From: Bacillota bacterium
Lineage (GTDB): Bacteria; Bacillota; Sulfobacillia; DUMF01
Direction: 5' to 3'
DNA length: 64,000 nucleotides
Assembly (NCBI GenBank): GCA_012840015.1
Contig: DUMF01000025.1
Location: 1-64,000 of the forward strand
Shown: positions 45,912-54,053 of the stretch, piece by piece
Layout of the letters: every line of letters starts with the position of its first letter
How positions within the stretch are numbered: position 1 is the first letter of the stretch
Program-made: the position numbers and the translations under genes
The notes under the pieces: model-generated
Told to the model about the DNA's origin: nothing
Database searches by the model: none
What the model saw: the letters and a program-made list of their open reading frames with translations, nothing else

Positions 45912-46466
45912 ATGAGTGAAGTGTTAATCCACCCGCCTTTGGACGATGAGACAGTGAAGCGGCTTCACGCTGGTGACACGGTCAGCATCTCCGGGGTGAT
46001 TTATACCGGACGGGATGCCGCCCATAAGAGGCTCGTAGAGCTGATCCGTAAAGGCGAAGAGTTGCCGGTGGATCTCAAAGGGCAGATCATTTACTACGTG
46101 GGTCCCACTCCCGCCCGGCCGGGATGTGTTCCAGGGGCGGCAGGCCCAACCACCAGTACCCGCATGGACGCATACACCCCCGCGCTGCTTGAGCGTGGGT
46201 TGAAGGCGATGATAGGGAAGGGGCAGCGCTCCCCGCAAGTGGTCGAGACCATGAAGAAGCATACGGCGGTTTACCTGGCGGCAGTGGGAGGAGCAGCCGC
46301 ATTGATCGCCAAGAAGATCAAGAAGGTAGAAGTTGTCGCTTATGAAGATCTGGGCCCGGAGGCGATATACCGTTTTCATGTGGAAGGTTTTCCTGCTATT
46401 GTGGTGATAGATTGCTACGGCAACAACCTGTACGAAACCGAGCCTCAAAAATATGCTAGGAATTAG
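45912..46466 (+). CDS. Fumarate hydratase class I, beta subunit
   Basis: The 184-residue partner of the alpha subunit, with LHAGDTVSISGVIYTGRDAAHKR, IYYVGPTPARPGCVPGAAGPTTSTRMD and MIGKGQRS. These are the usual landmarks of the C-terminal domain of class I fumarases. ATG 45912 follows AAGGAGGTGG. Together the two subunits convert fumarate to L-malate. Confidence 0.93.
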   Translation: MSEVLIHPPLDDETVKRLHAGDTVSISGVIYTGRDAAHKRLVELIRKGEELPVDLKGQIIYYVGPTPARPGCVPGAAGPTTSTRMDAYTPALLERGLKAMIGKGQRSPQVVETMKKHTAVYLAAVGGAAALIAKKIKKVEVVAYEDLGPEAIYRFHVEGFPAIVVIDCYGNNLYETEPQKYARN

Positions 46467-46485
46467 GTATGGAAGGGGAGTGTCC

Positions 46486-47844
46486 ATGAGTACCAGAGAA
46501 GAACTGCTCGCCAAAGCCAATAAGCCTTCTGAGCTGGCCATGAAGCTTCACCCGTACTATCGTGGAAAGATACAGACAGCTCTCAGGTGCCCTGTCGAGA
46601 GCGTAGGCGACTTCGCAATTTGGTATACGCCGGGTGTGGCCGCCCCATGTAAGGCCATTCAGGCTAACAAAGACCTGGCTTACGAGTACACCTGCAAATG
46701 GAACACCGTTGCCGTGGTGTCCGATGGGACAAGGGTATTGGGGCTGGGTGATATTGGGCCCGAAGCGGCTATGCCCGTGATGGAAGGAAAGGCATTGCTC
46801 TTTAAGTACCTTGGAGGAGTAGACGCGGTGCCCATCTGTCTGGATACTAAAGACCCCGATAAATTCATCGAAACGGTAAAGTTCCTTCAACCTTCGTTTG
46901 GTGGGATAAACCTCGAAGACATCGAGCAGCCCAAGTGCTTTTATATTCTCGAGAGATTACGCGAGGAAATGACTATTCCTGTCTGGCATGACGATCAGCA
47001 GGGTACTGCCGCTGTGACTGTGGCAGGCATGATGAATGCTGCGAAGATAGTCGGGAAGAAACTCTCGGAGATGAAGATCGCGATGGTCGGGGCGGGTGCA
47101 GCCAGCATCCGCACTGCGAAGATGCTTATTGCGGCAGGCGTTAACCCGGGCAACATCGTGATGACGGATACCAAGGGAACACTTCACAAGGGCAGGAAAG
47201 ACCTTGAAAGTGAGAAAAGCAAGTTCAAAGAGAAATGGGAAATGTGTCTGGAGACCAACGCAGAAGGAATAACTGGCGGCATACCTGAAGCGATGCGTGG
47301 GGCGGATGCTCTTGTGGCTTTGGCCAAGCCGGGGCCCGGCACGGTCAGGAAAGAATGGGTCGCAGGGATGGCGTCGAATCCCATAGTATTTGCGTGTGCC
47401 AATCCCACGCCTGAAATCTGGCCGTGGGAGGCAAAAGAAGCCGGGGCACGGGTGGTGGCTACGGGGAGATCCGATTTCCCTAACCAGGTGAACAATTCTC
47501 TCGGCTTCCCCGCAATTTTCCGCGGAGCGTTGGACGTGAGGGCGAAGACCATTACGGACGAAATGTGCATTGCTGCGGCCAAGGCAATGGCCGATTATCA
47601 GGAATCGCGTGGGCTGGACGAGGAGCACCTGCTCCCGACGATGGATGACTGGGAAGTGTATCCCATGGAAGCGGCAGCCGTGGGCGCTAAGGCTGTCGAA
47701 CAGGGAGTTGCAAGGATAAACCTTACTTACGAACAGCTCCGCAGGAACGCTGAGGAAATGATAAAGATTTCCCGGGAAATGACTCGAATTTTGATGGAAA
47801 AAGGCGTAATCCCTGCCAGACCTGAACTCTCATCGGAGGTGTAA
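46486..47844 (+). CDS. NAD(P)-dependent malic enzyme
   Basis: Oxidatively decarboxylates malate to pyruvate and CO2. The protein of 452 residues has the malic enzyme segments FAIWYTPGVAAPCKAI, LGLGDIGPEAAMPVMEGKALLFK, GGINLEDIEQPKCF, PVWHDDQQGTAAV and the nucleotide loop MVGAGAASIRTAKM. ATG 46486 has GGAAGGGGAG in front; the ATG at 46453 overlaps the fumarase gene and adds no family sequence. Position after fumarase gives a two-step route fumarate to pyruvate. Cofactor preference is not decided here. Confidence 0.92.
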   Translation: MSTREELLAKANKPSELAMKLHPYYRGKIQTALRCPVESVGDFAIWYTPGVAAPCKAIQANKDLAYEYTCKWNTVAVVSDGTRVLGLGDIGPEAAMPVMEGKALLFKYLGGVDAVPICLDTKDPDKFIETVKFLQPSFGGINLEDIEQPKCFYILERLREEMTIPVWHDDQQGTAAVTVAGMMNAAKIVGKKLSEMKIAMVGAGAASIRTAKMLIAAGVNPGNIVMTDTKGTLHKGRKDLESEKSKFKEKWEMCLETNAEGITGGIPEAMRGADALVALAKPGPGTVRKEWVAGMASNPIVFACANPTPEIWPWEAKEAGARVVATGRSDFPNQVNNSLGFPAIFRGALDVRAKTITDEMCIAAAKAMADYQESRGLDEEHLLPTMDDWEVYPMEAAAVGAKAVEQGVARINLTYEQLRRNAEEMIKISREMTRILMEKGVIPARPELSSEV

Positions 47845-47847
47845 GAG

Positions 47848-48807
47848 TTGCAGCAAAAGGTGAAGGTGGCAGCAGTACAAATCGCTCCCGTGGTCATGGA
47901 GGCTGAAGCCACGGCGGAGAAGGTGTGCGAGTATGTTGGGAAGGCAGCAGCCGAGGGCGCGCGGCTAGTGCTGTTCCCTGAAGCGATGATCTCGGGCTAC
48001 CCGTGGGCGGTACGCTTTGCCGTATCGGTGGGTAGACGTGAGCCCGTGGGCCGCAAGGCATTCGAACGGTACTGGCGGGCGGCGATAGACGTGCCCGGTC
48101 CTATCACTCGCAGGATAGGGGAGGCGGCAAAGCGGTATGGCTGCTACGTAGCGATCGGCGTTATGGAAAGGGATACCACCTATAGCGGTGGCACTCTGTT
48201 CTGCACGGTGTTGTACTTCGGGCCCGACGGACAATTGCTGGGCAAACATCGCAAGCTGAAGCCCACAGCTGCTGAACGATACATTTGGGGCGAAGGCGAC
48301 GGGAGCACGATGCCCGTTTTTGCCACTGAATTCGGGCGGTTTGGAGCTTTGATATGTTGGGAAAACTACATGCCCCTAGCGCGCATGGCAATGTACGGGA
48401 AAGGGCTGGACATTTACCTGGCGCCGACGGCTGATTCCCGTGATACATGGCAGGCTTCTATGCAGCATATCGCCTGCGAGGGAAGGTGCTTCGTGATTTC
48501 CTGCTGCCAGTATCTCACTAAAGACATGTACCCCAGGGAACTCGAGGTGCTGAACGAACTGGAGGGAGCGCCGCAAGTACTTTCGAGAGGAGGCAGCGCA
48601 ATAATCTCGCCGATGGGTGAATACCTGGCAGGGCCTCTTTGGGGTGAAGAAGGTATCGTTTCTGCAGAGCTCGATCTTTCCCTGCTGCCTCAAGCACGGT
48701 TTGATCTCGACGTGGTAGGGCACTACTCGCGGCCGGACGTATTCCGTTTGATCGTAGATGAGCGCCCCAAGCCCGTTGTGGAATATGTCCGCACTGAGAA
48801 TTCATAG
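47848..48807 (+). CDS. Nitrilase-family carbon-nitrogen hydrolase
   Basis: A 319-residue enzyme with the Glu-Lys-Cys triad: Glu 45 in FPEAMISGYPW, Lys 136 in KHRKLKPT and Cys 170 in ICWENYMPLAR. The ERYIWGEGDGS segment and the context around the Cys match true nitrilases (nitrile to acid plus ammonia) better than amidases. TTG 47848 follows GGAGGT by seven bases. It is four bases from malic enzyme, so it belongs to the fumarase operon, although no metabolic link is obvious. Downstream is a long hairpin. Confidence 0.87.
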   Translation: MQQKVKVAAVQIAPVVMEAEATAEKVCEYVGKAAAEGARLVLFPEAMISGYPWAVRFAVSVGRREPVGRKAFERYWRAAIDVPGPITRRIGEAAKRYGCYVAIGVMERDTTYSGGTLFCTVLYFGPDGQLLGKHRKLKPTAAERYIWGEGDGSTMPVFATEFGRFGALICWENYMPLARMAMYGKGLDIYLAPTADSRDTWQASMQHIACEGRCFVISCCQYLTKDMYPRELEVLNELEGAPQVLSRGGSAIISPMGEYLAGPLWGEEGIVSAELDLSLLPQARFDLDVVGHYSRPDVFRLIVDERPKPVVEYVRTENS

Positions 48808-48830
48808 GCTCCATCGAGCCGAGACCCGGA

Positions 48831-48870
48831 CTGCCAGCAGCGGACTGTTATACGTATACGCTGCTGGCAG
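48831..48870. terminator. 12-base inverted repeat between convergent genes
   Basis: CTGCCAGCAGCG (48831-48842) and its perfect complement (48859-48870) enclose a 16-base loop. It lies between the nitrilase gene and the oppositely oriented HD gene, so it may serve both as transcription barrier. No T-run follows on either strand, which makes it a non-classical terminator at best. Confidence 0.45.
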
Positions 48871-48898
48871 CCGTTATTCCAAGCGCTAGGATCACGAC

Positions 48899-48929
48899 TA
48901 CCTAGGCTCAGGCTAGGCTCAGGTAGGGG
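48899..48929. repeat. Short direct and inverted repeat cluster
   Basis: Two direct copies of TAGGCTCAGG (48904 onward) sit between CTACCT and AGGTAG arms. It is next to the end of the HD gene. Possible operator or slippage product; no function is assigned. Confidence 0.4.
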
Positions 48930-49509
48930 TATTGTTCCCTGCAAGACCGATCTCTGCAGCTACCTTTTGCATTCCCCGGATAGTCTCCTCTATCAGTTTA
49001 TCAAGGTCCATCCCGAGCATTTTTGCCCCTCGTTCTATTACCTCTCTGTTCGCACCTGCCGCGAACGCCTTTTGCTTCCACTTCTTCTTTACCGATTGTA
49101 CCGTGGTATCGAACAGGCTCTTGCTAGGCCGGACGAGCGCGGTGGCTGTAACTAGTCCGGTCAATTCATCTATGGCGTACAACACTTTCTCCATTCTCTC
49201 CGTGGGTTCTACGTCCGAGCATAGGCCCCATCCGTGGCTCTGTATCGCATGGATATAGTCTTCTGGCCAACCCTTCTCCTCCAGGATTTGCTTTACCTTA
49301 GTGCAATGCTGCTCTGGAAAACGTTCGTAGTCCAAGTCGTGGACAAGGCCAACGATGCCCCATTTGTGCTTATCAGTTTCGCCCAGCAGATCAGCGAAAT
49401 GCAGCATCACGGCTTCTACGGCTAAAGCGTGCTTGATTAGGTTTTCGTTCTGATTGTATTCCTTCAAGAGGTTCATGGCCTCGGCCCGGTCTGGTATATG
49501 CCTTTCCAC
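48919..49509 (-). CDS. HD-domain phosphohydrolase-like protein
   Basis: A 196-residue HD-superfamily protein. The metal site is visible as HALAVEAVMLHFA (first His) and GLVHDLDYERFPEQH (HD pair), with HGWG further on. This matches the HDIG-type group of uncharacterised hydrolases acting on nucleotides or phosphate esters. GTG 49509 follows AAGGGAG by six bases. It lies downstream of the sigma-54 regulator on the same strand, separated by a probable terminator. Substrate unknown. Confidence 0.8.
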   Translation of the reverse strand: MERHIPDRAEAMNLLKEYNQNENLIKHALAVEAVMLHFADLLGETDKHKWGIVGLVHDLDYERFPEQHCTKVKQILEEKGWPEDYIHAIQSHGWGLCSDVEPTERMEKVLYAIDELTGLVTATALVRPSKSLFDTTVQSVKKKWKQKAFAAGANREVIERGAKMLGMDLDKLIEETIRGMQKVAAEIGLAGNNTPT

Positions 49510-49562
49510 ACTGCATTCTCCCTTTCGTAAGCGTGGTATTTCACATTATGCATGTTACCAGT

Positions 49563-49617
49563 GTCAAAAGCAAAAAGCCACCCTCTCTGTTTGCGGGGAA
49601 GCCATTAGGCTTTTGAC
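49563..49617 (-). terminator. Probable terminator after the sigma-54 regulator gene
   Basis: GTCAAAAGC (49563-49571) and its perfect complement (49609-49617) form the base of a stem overlapping the regulator stop codon. On the minus strand AAAAGCC also pairs with GGCTTTTT, giving a T-rich end. Confidence 0.45.
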
Positions 49618-51569
49618 GTGTCGTTGCTAGGATGGTCTAGCTTGTACTCTTTGAGCTTATTGTACAGCGTAGCGCGCGATATTCCCAAAAGCTTGGCGGC
49701 TTGCTTCTTGCCTTGAGTGGTTTTACCGCATACTTCTAATGCGTGTAAGATGGCTTCCCGCTCTATTTTTTTGAGGGGGATGACCTCCGTTGCCGAGATT
49801 GACGGGCGGCACGATGCCTCGTGTCTTCTACCGATGGCGAGTAGGTAGTCTGCTGTGACTTCCGGCTTATCGACCATAGTACACACCCAAAAAACGAAAT
49901 TCTTGAGTTCTCGGACGTTCCCGGGCCATTCTTGCTCCTTCATGAGTTTTAGGGCTTCAGGCCGGAATACGATGTTTTTCCTGTGCTGTGAATTGAATCG
50001 AGAGAGAAAACTGTTCACTAATATGGGAATATCGTCCTTTCGCTTCCTCAAGGGCGGCACACGAATCGGGAAGCCGCTCAACCTGTAATACAAGTCCTCA
50101 CGGAATAGACCCTTCCGGACCATTCCCTCTAAGTCTTTGTTGGTAGCGGCTATCACTCTTACATTGACGCTTATGGGCTTGTGTCCGCCGATCGGTTGAA
50201 ACTCCTGTGACTCGATTACTCGTAAGACCTTTCCCTGGAGTTCGAGTCCCATGTCACCTATTTCGTCCAGGAAAACCGTACCTCCGTCGGCGATTTCGAA
50301 CAGGCCGCTTTTGCCGCTGCGCGCTGCTCCTGTGAAAGCTCCGCTTGCGTACCCAAAAAGTTCGCTTTCTAGCAGGTTGGCTGGTATGGCTGCGCAATTA
50401 ATCGGCACGAAAGGACGCTCGCTTCGCAGGGAAGCATTGTGGATCGCATGAGCAAAAAGCTCTTTGCCGACACCCGTCTCCCCAGTGATCAATACTGTCA
50501 TGTCAGAGCGTGCCGCTTTTAGAGCGGCTGCTATGGCTTCGCGGATTGCGTGGCTTTCCCCAATGATATCGGAAAAGTTGTATTTTGCCTTATAAGCCTC
50601 CGATATTTTGTTTTCTAAACTGGACGCCTTTGCGGAAACTTTGGTAAGCCGGGTTAGGAGGTTCTGAACCTCGCTCATTTCTCTGGCTATAGTAACTCCA
50701 CCGACCACTTTACCGTCTATTATAATGGGAGACATGTCCACCACGTATTCCACTTCCCCGACCTGGCGTTTTACCCCGCTCATCGGCTGCCCTGTTTTGA
50801 TCACGGTCGGAAGCATGGCTCCTGGGCGGACCTCTCCCACGGGTTTACCTATTATGTCCTTCTCGGTTACCCCCGTAATCCTTGTGTAAGCTGGGTTTAT
50901 GAATCTAACCACAGTATTGGCGTCTGCAACGAGTATTCCCTCGTTTATGGAGTACAGTATAGACGACAGCCAGCGGCATATCGTACTGATGCACCGGATG
51001 TTCGATCGTAAGCCGTCAACCTCGAGGTTTCTCTGTATCAAGTGGTAAACAAGCTTTTCCCGAGAGATGGTACCTAAAGGACGTCCATTGCTCTCTACTA
51101 CCACGATTGGGTCGGGTGCAGCAAGTAAACCAATCAAATCTTCTACTGGTTCCGTTGCTGCTACGATCCTCAAACGTTGCTCCATGATAGTTCCTACAGT
51201 CACGTGTTCGTCTGATCGACGTTCGAGCATCGCGATTGCCTTCGCCATTGAGCGCATATCGATATGGCCTTTGAGCTGCCCGTCTTCGGAGACAACCAAC
51301 CATGGAGACGTGGGTCCTGCTAGTAGAAGTTGTGAAAAAGTGGTTATTGGGGTATTTTCACACACCACTTGAGCGGGTTCTACGAAATACGATGCAAAGC
51401 CATTTGGAGTAGCCTCCACCTTTGTTGAAGAAAGGAAAGGCGCGGACATGACCATGCCAACGCCCGCACCAAACCACTGTTGCGCGCTCAATAGTCCGTC
51501 TTCATCGTAAATTGAGAATGCGTCTTGCTTCTTCGGGTGTAGCAATTTCTCTGCCGGCTGCACGTGCAA
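49605..51569 (-). CDS. Sigma-54-dependent regulator with CBS pair and PAS domain
   Basis: A 654-residue enhancer-binding protein. Order: two CBS-like repeats (about 65-180), PAS (about 200-300), AAA+ domain (about 335-575) with Walker A GETGVGKE (363-370) and the sigma-54 contact loop GAFTGA (410-415), and a Fis-type helix-turn-helix at the end ([22 protein letters not shown]). The start is uncertain: the full frame overlaps the BKACE gene by 68 bases, and TTG 51491 or ATG 51455 are alternatives. CBS and PAS domains suggest sensing of a nucleotide or small molecule. Its likely target is the sigma-54 promoter upstream of the TRAP genes. Confidence 0.9.
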   Translation of the reverse strand: MHVQPAEKLLHPKKQDAFSIYDEDGLLSAQQWFGAGVGMVMSAPFLSSTKVEATPNGFASYFVEPAQVVCENTPITTFSQLLLAGPTSPWLVVSEDGQLKGHIDMRSMAKAIAMLERRSDEHVTVGTIMEQRLRIVAATEPVEDLIGLLAAPDPIVVVESNGRPLGTISREKLVYHLIQRNLEVDGLRSNIRCISTICRWLSSILYSINEGILVADANTVVRFINPAYTRITGVTEKDIIGKPVGEVRPGAMLPTVIKTGQPMSGVKRQVGEVEYVVDMSPIIIDGKVVGGVTIAREMSEVQNLLTRLTKVSAKASSLENKISEAYKAKYNFSDIIGESHAIREAIAAALKAARSDMTVLITGETGVGKELFAHAIHNASLRSERPFVPINCAAIPANLLESELFGYASGAFTGAARSGKSGLFEIADGGTVFLDEIGDMGLELQGKVLRVIESQEFQPIGGHKPISVNVRVIAATNKDLEGMVRKGLFREDLYYRLSGFPIRVPPLRKRKDDIPILVNSFLSRFNSQHRKNIVFRPEALKLMKEQEWPGNVRELKNFVFWVCTMVDKPEVTADYLLAIGRRHEASCRPSISATEVIPLKKIEREAILHALEVCGKTTQGKKQAAKLLGISRATLYNKLKEYKLDHPSNDTSKA

Positions 51570-52311
51570 CCCTCACAATCCTTTCGACTAGTTTTGGGTT
51601 GGTTGCAAGCACGCCTTTGTCATAATAAATGTTATCTTCGATACCTGTCCGAATATTTCCTCCAAGGGCCATAGCCATCATGGACAACTCTACATGGAGT
51701 GGGCCTATCGCGCTTACCTGCCAAGTGCAGTCTTCCGGGAGGCTTTCATACAGATAAAACAGGTTCCTAGGCGTGGCAGGAAGGGACCCCGGAACCCCAA
51801 GGACCAGGTTGAAGTGCATGGGTGTCGGGATCAGGCCCTTTTTTGCCAGGGCAATTGCATTTGGAATCATTGCCGCGTCGAAGACCTCAACCTCTGGAAT
51901 TACCCGGAATTCAAGCATCCTCTTGCACAGATACTCGATGAGGTCAGGGGAGTTCGAGTTTACTTGGGTTGGAAAATTCGACGACCCTGTAGTGAGGCTT
52001 GCCATCTCAGCACCCAGATCAAGCGCCTCACCGCGTTCCTCGGCAGTTTTGCCTGCCCTTGCACCCGTAGAGATCTGTATAATTATGTCGCATTTTTCTC
52101 TTATTCGTTCTACGATTTCTTTGAATATATCGCGCCGATAAGTGGGCTTCCCCTGCTCATCTCTTGCGTGAATATGTGCGATAGCGGCACCTTCCATGTA
52201 GCTTTCATAAACCGATTCTGCGATTTCCTTTGGAGTCACCGGAACGTGCGGCGTCTTTTCCTTCGTTGGAACGTTTCCGGTAGGGGCTATAGTGATGATC
52301 AGCTTTTCCAT
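51502..52311 (-). CDS. Beta-keto acid cleavage enzyme (BKACE, DUF849 family)
   Basis: A 269-residue zinc enzyme that condenses a beta-keto acid with acetyl-CoA to give acetoacetate and a new acyl-CoA, as first shown for 3-keto-5-aminohexanoate in lysine fermentation. Ligand residues are His 46 and His 48 in AIAHIHARD and Glu 225 in RTGIEDN. The ITIAPTGNVPTKEKTPHVPVTPKEIA opening is characteristic. The gene lies between the IS110 remnant and the sigma-54 regulator. The neighbouring SDR dehydrogenase could supply the keto acid. The substrate is not known. Confidence 0.92.
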   Translation of the reverse strand: MEKLIITIAPTGNVPTKEKTPHVPVTPKEIAESVYESYMEGAAIAHIHARDEQGKPTYRRDIFKEIVERIREKCDIIIQISTGARAGKTAEERGEALDLGAEMASLTTGSSNFPTQVNSNSPDLIEYLCKRMLEFRVIPEVEVFDAAMIPNAIALAKKGLIPTPMHFNLVLGVPGSLPATPRNLFYLYESLPEDCTWQVSAIGPLHVELSMMAMALGGNIRTGIEDNIYYDKGVLATNPKLVERIVRVARAAGREIATPEEARRILNLR

Positions 52312-52754
52312 GACTATTTCCTCCCTCGTATGATTTGAATTAGATACAAGTTTTCTTTACTTAGTTGAAGTCGGACGAGCTTTCTACACAATCGACTTAG
52401 CGATCCGGGCGAGTTTGTGAATCCCCCATGTTGCACGCTTGCCGTGACTTCTAGGGTGAGAATGAGTCCCTGGCTCTCGGCGCAGAGATCTTGCTCATAG
52501 GATGTTCGGATTGATGAATTTCCAGACCGCAGTCTCCGCAGCTGCGGCTTGCATAAGTCGCGAGGTTGATCCTGCGCCGGGCCAGGGCCCGTCTAATCCC
52601 GATCGGAAAAGGAGCGATCCACGTGATTGAAACCCCGCTCGTTGGCATTGAGTGAGTTCCAACTCCTGCGAAGTTGCGTTGCTGATGCCTGCGGCACACA
52701 ACTGGATCGATCCTTCTCGGCCCTTAACAACCCCGATAGAACTGCCAAGATCGG
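52312..52754. other. Intergenic region with decayed sequence
   Basis: About 440 bases between the BKACE start and recognisable IS110 sequence. Frames are present on both strands but none reads as a known protein. The first 30 bases hold the BKACE ribosome site (GGGAGGAAA on the minus strand). The rest may be the left part of the decayed insertion element. Confidence 0.4.
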
Positions 52755-53110
52755 CGAAGCAGGTCTCCAATGTCAAGATCGGGTTTGAATCCACCTCGGT
52801 CTATAGCTGGCGCCTCAGCGATTGCCTTTTTGACCTTGCTCCTCCCCAAAATACCGCCGCTAGGTACCAGTCACGCAGCTTCCAGGCCGAAGAACACTCC
52901 ATGACCAAGACCGGTAACAAGTACCTGCGATATTACCTGGTAGAAGCTGCAAGCTCATTTAGGGTGCACAATGAGGAGTACAAACGGTTCTACCAGCGCA
53001 AGTACAACGAAGTGCCTAAACACCAGCACAAGAGAGCGTTGGTGCTTACCGCTCCCAAGTTCGTTCGTCTGGTCCACTCCATGCTGAGGAGTAGTCAATC
53101 ATTTCTGTAA
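52755..53110 (+). pseudogene. IS110-family transposase remnant
   Basis: The end of a transposase_20-type protein: FDLAPPQNTAARYQS, then TKTGNKYLRYYLVEAA, HNEEYKRFYQRKYNEV and KHQHKRALVLTAPKFVRLVHSML, which matches the C-terminus of IS110-family transposases. A short piece of the N-terminal RuvC-like domain, NVKIGFESTSVYSW, is joined directly to it. About 300 residues of the middle are missing, so this is an internally deleted, inactive copy. It lies between SDR and BKACE genes on the opposite strand. Confidence 0.82.
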
Positions 53111-53235
53111 TCGACACTCTCAAGTAGTGCTGGTTGACACTTTTCTAGCTGGTTCAGGTCAGCTATTCCCCTGTCAAGGACCAAACAGTGCTATTCCTCG
53201 TTTTGTCTATTGATATTGACATTTCACCCTAGGCC

Positions 53236-54009
53236 TCAGTCCGCGGTGCGGCCGCCATCTACAAGCAAGAGCGTACCTGTGACGAAGTCCGATGCCGGAG
53301 ACGCCAGGTATACGGCTGCTCCGACCAAATCGCTAGGCATACCGAGCCTCCCCATCGGTATGGTCTTCACTATCTGTTCATAATGGTTCCCTGTTGAAAG
53401 GTAGCCCTCCGTCAGCGGAGTCCGGATGTATGCTGGGCATATAGCATTTACGTTGATTCCATTCTTTGCCCATTCAACTGCAAGCACCCGGGTGAGTAAC
53501 GCAACGCCGCCTTTGCTTGCAGCATACGGTCCGTGGTGGGGATGACCTAATACTGAGGAAACGGAACCCATATTAATGATTTTTCCTTTTTGCTGTGCCA
53601 GCATTATCTTGCCGACGGCTTGGCAGCATAAGAAAGTGCCTTTGAGGTTAATATCAAGGATATGGTCGTATTCGTCCTCTGTGTATTCAATTGCTGGCTT
53701 GCGGTTGTTCACGCCAGCGCTGTTTATCAGAATATCGATTCTTCCGTACTGACGTGAGACCTTATCTACCATCGAGTCAACGCTTGGCTTGCTCGTTACA
53801 TCTACAAAGACCGCGTCGGCTTGATATCCAGAGGCTACTACGGCCGCAGCTGCTCTTTTCGCTCCCTCAAGATTGTAGTCAGCAAATATCACAGGCTGCG
53901 CACCGTACTCTGCGAGGCCGAGCCCCATAATTTGCCCGAGCCCGCCAGCGCCCCCGGTGATCAGTGCCACTTTTCCAGTAAGATTGAACAAGTCTTTATA
54001 GTGTGCCAT
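53236..54009 (-). CDS. SDR-family NAD(P)-dependent dehydrogenase
   Basis: A classical short-chain dehydrogenase of 257 residues with the cofactor loop TGGAGGLG, NSAGVNN, the catalytic Ser in NMGSVSSVLG, the YAASK motif and the C-terminal GTLLLVDGG. The ATG complementing 54007-54009 follows AAGGAGGAGG; the upstream in-frame ATG at 54030 is rejected. It is 45 bases from the TRAP permease gene. Such enzymes often oxidise a hydroxy acid or sugar alcohol; with BKACE downstream, a 3-hydroxy acid substrate is a reasonable inference. Confidence 0.9.
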   Translation of the reverse strand: MAHYKDLFNLTGKVALITGGAGGLGQIMGLGLAEYGAQPVIFADYNLEGAKRAAAAVVASGYQADAVFVDVTSKPSVDSMVDKVSRQYGRIDILINSAGVNNRKPAIEYTEDEYDHILDINLKGTFLCCQAVGKIMLAQQKGKIINMGSVSSVLGHPHHGPYAASKGGVALLTRVLAVEWAKNGINVNAICPAYIRTPLTEGYLSTGNHYEQIVKTIPMGRLGMPSDLVGAAVYLASPASDFVTGTLLLVDGGRTAD

Positions 54010-54053
54010 TTGATCCTCCTCCTTGAACAAGGGTCGTTAAATTAACTCGGTTG

